Assembly: GCA_023415815.1 (NCBI GenBank)
Contig: JAEZJL010000171.1
Location: 1 to 13,880, forward strand
Reading direction: 5' to 3'
Length of the DNA: 13,880 nt
From: Bacillota bacterium
GTDB taxonomy: Bacteria; Bacillota; Clostridia; Acetivibrionales; DTU013
In this document: positions 12,310-13,880 of the stretch, one piece after another
Numbering within the stretch: the first letter of the stretch is position 1
Layout: each line of letters begins with the position of its first letter
Program-made: the position numbers and the translations under genes
Notes under the pieces: generated by a model
Told to the model about the DNA's origin: nothing
The model's database searches: none
The model's input: the letters and a program-made list of their open reading frames with translations, nothing else

Positions 12310-12756
12310 ATGTATAGCGAAAAGGTACTCGACCATTTTACAAATCCGAGGAACGTAGGGGAAATCAACGACGCCGACGGCGTGGGGCAGGTCGGAAATC
12401 CGAAGTGCGGAGACATCATGAAGATGTATCTTAAGATAGAGGACAATATAATCGTCGATGCAAAATTTAAAACCTTTGGCTGCGGAGCAGCCGTGGCGAC
12501 CAGCAGTATGGCTACGGAGCTCGTCAGGGGAAAGACGGTGGACGAAGCCCTTCAGATAACCAACAAGGCTGTCGCGGAGGCCCTAGACGGACTTCCTCCC
12601 GTCAAGATGCACTGTTCGAATCTCGCGGAAGAGGCGATCCGGGCGGCTATTGAGGACTACAAGCGCAAAAGCGGCCTGCTGGACGAAGATAACGACTGCA
12701 CCGCCTGCAGCAGAAGATGCGACGACCTCCACCACGAAATCGAGGACGACGAGTAG
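12310..12756 (+). CDS. iscU: Fe-S cluster scaffold protein with cysteine-rich tail
   Basis: A 148-residue IscU/NifU-N scaffold on which IscS-derived sulfur and iron are assembled. The three conserved cysteines are C33 (GNPKCGD, with D35), C58 (FGCGAAVATSS) and C102 (KMHCSNLAEEAI, next to H101). The core ends near residue 120. An acidic tail then carries C130, C133 and C137 plus a His pair (DCTACSRRCDDLHHE), an addition not needed by the IscU fold. The ATG at 12310 has only a modest GAAGG site, just downstream of a strong hairpin, so translation may be limited. It is flanked by iscS and mnmA. No hscA, hscB or fdx follows, as expected for Firmicute-type clusters; the SUF-type scaffold SufU is excluded by gene context and motif. 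Confidence 0.93.
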   Translation: MYSEKVLDHFTNPRNVGEINDADGVGQVGNPKCGDIMKMYLKIEDNIIVDAKFKTFGCGAAVATSSMATELVRGKTVDEALQITNKAVAEALDGLPPVKMHCSNLAEEAIRAAIEDYKRKSGLLDEDNDCTACSRRCDDLHHEIEDDE

Positions 12757-12795
12757 ACGATCAGCAATAAGAAAGAAAATTATCCTGGAGGCCGA

Positions 12796-13875
12796 ATGTC
12801 AAAGGGCAGCGTAATGATAGGCATGAGCGGCGGCGTAGACAGTTCTGTAGCCGCCGCTATATTATTGGAAAAAGGGTATGACGCGGTAGGCGTGACCATG
12901 CAGATATGGCCCGACCTCCCCGGAGAAAGACAAAAAAACGAGGGCGGCTGCTGCTCGCTGTCAGCCGTCGACGACGCCCGCAGGGTCGCCGACAGGCTCG
13001 GCATACCTTATTATGTATTGAACTTCAAGGACGTCTTCCAGGAGAAGGTCATAGATTATTTCAAAGACGAATATATCGCCGGTAGGACGCCAAACCCCTG
13101 TATCGCCTGCAACAGGCACGTCAAATTTGAAGCTCTGCTGCAAAAGGCCGTTTCAATGGGAATGGACTATGTGGCTACCGGCCATTACGCAAGGGCCGAA
13201 TACGACGATAGCAGCGGACGCCACCTTCTGAAGAAGTCAGCGACAGCTTCAAAGGACCAGACCTATGCCCTTTATACCCTTACGCAGGAACAGCTCTCGA
13301 GGACTTTGTTCCCGATCGGCGACTATACGAAGGACAGGGTAAGGGAGCTGGCGCGGGAAATCGGCTTGACGGTCGCCTCAAAGCCAGACAGCCAGGAGAT
13401 CTGCTTCGTGGAGGACAATGACTACGGCCGGTTCATATGCGAAAACACAAGCTATGAAATAAAGCCGGGATACTTCCTCGATACCTCAGGCAACAGGCTG
13501 GGGAAGCACAAGGGTATTATCCATTACACCGTGGGGCAGAGAAAGGGCCTGGGAATTACCTTCGGCAAACCCATGTATGTAGTCTCCGTGAACCCCGAAA
13601 ACAATACCGTGGTGCTCGGAGAGGAAAATGAGGTCTTTACCGGCGGTCTGACAGCCTCGGATCTGAACTTCATATCAATCAAAGGCCTCAGGGGCGAAAT
13701 GAGAGTGACCGCAAAAATAAGGTATTCCGCGAAGGAAGCCTCTGCAGTGATCAAGCCCCTCGATGCGGAAAGGGTTTCGGTAGAATTTGAAACGCCGCAG
13801 AGAGCCGTCACGCCGGGACAGTCCGTCGTCTTCTACGACGGCGAAACGGTCGTCGGCGGCGGAGTGATAGACTGA
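12796..13875 (+). CDS. mnmA: tRNA-specific 2-thiouridylase
   Basis: A complete 359-residue MnmA (TrmU). It uses ATP and sulfur relayed from a cysteine desulfurase to make 2-thiouridine at wobble position 34 of tRNAs for Lys, Glu and Gln. The PP-loop ATP site SGGVDSS is at residues 11-17. The catalytic cysteines are C102 in NPCIACNRHVKF and C203 in DSQEICFV; C102 falls at the same number as in E. coli. Other blocks are TGHYAR, SKDQTYALY and HYTVGQRKGLGI, with the C-terminal beta-barrel domain intact. TGGAGG (12786-12791) lies 4 bases before the ATG. It follows iscU by 39 bases and closes the isc cluster. Placing it with iscS couples sulfur donor and acceptor. Five bases of the window remain after its stop. 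Confidence 0.97.
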   Translation: MSKGSVMIGMSGGVDSSVAAAILLEKGYDAVGVTMQIWPDLPGERQKNEGGCCSLSAVDDARRVADRLGIPYYVLNFKDVFQEKVIDYFKDEYIAGRTPNPCIACNRHVKFEALLQKAVSMGMDYVATGHYARAEYDDSSGRHLLKKSATASKDQTYALYTLTQEQLSRTLFPIGDYTKDRVRELAREIGLTVASKPDSQEICFVEDNDYGRFICENTSYEIKPGYFLDTSGNRLGKHKGIIHYTVGQRKGLGITFGKPMYVVSVNPENNTVVLGEENEVFTGGLTASDLNFISIKGLRGEMRVTAKIRYSAKEASAVIKPLDAERVSVEFETPQRAVTPGQSVVFYDGETVVGGGVID

Positions 13876-13880
13876 GCATT

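Noticed and set aside
1..13880. Search for CRISPR repeats, transposases, phage genes, tRNA or rRNA
   Set aside because: No spaced direct repeats, terminal inverted repeats, integrase motifs or tRNA cloverleaf patterns were seen; the window reads as ordinary core chromosome.

Overview
The window looks like a chromosomal segment of an anaerobic member of Clostridia (Bacillota). The pointers are a glycine riboswitch in front of glyA, consensus sigma-A promoters with strong Shine-Dalgarno sites, an iscR-iscS-iscU-mnmA cluster of the Firmicute type, and secreted proteins carrying copper-amine-oxidase-like 'stalk' domains. Coding DNA is moderately GC-rich while intergenic DNA is AT-rich. A species cannot be named from this sequence. 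All supported genes are on the + strand. I saw no tRNA, rRNA, CRISPR array, insertion sequence or phage gene.

Layout. (1) 2-1414: 5'-truncated CoA-acylating methylmalonate-semialdehyde dehydrogenase, closed by a strong terminator at 1498-1548. (2) 1609-3219: a self-contained glycine unit: perfect promoter, tandem glycine riboswitch, intrinsic terminator, glyA, terminator. (3) 3274-4181: a HAD phosphatase gene behind its own promoter and a leader holding a possible 15-codon peptide and a terminator-like hairpin. (4) 4247-10280: a tightly packed five-gene run from one extended -10 promoter: secreted HtrA-like protease with a stalk domain, a large secreted stalk protein with three PsbP-like units, the replication-recombination ATPase RarA, a small two-helix membrane protein, and a LarA-family nickel racemase. 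Gaps are 1 to 26 bases, so co-transcription is likely although the functions are mixed. (5) 10309-13875: the iron-sulfur and tRNA-thiolation operon iscR, iscS, iscU and mnmA, with an operator-like palindrome at the start site, a possible leader peptide over a terminator-like hairpin, and a very stable hairpin between iscS and iscU.

How the genes work together. IscS takes sulfur from cysteine, IscU builds Fe-S clusters on it, MnmA uses IscS-derived sulfur to thiolate tRNA wobble uridines, and IscR probably senses cluster supply. GlyA interconverts serine and glycine, and its riboswitch folds in a way that predicts shut-off by glycine. The protease and the stalk protein share an N-terminal domain type and probably act together outside the membrane.

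The points most worth a second look are the predicted OFF wiring of the glyA riboswitch, the two leader-peptide/hairpin arrangements, the three-fold repeated secreted protein beside a protease with a matching stalk, the iscS-iscU hairpin, and the cysteine-rich tail on IscU. No wholly new defence or mobile system is visible.
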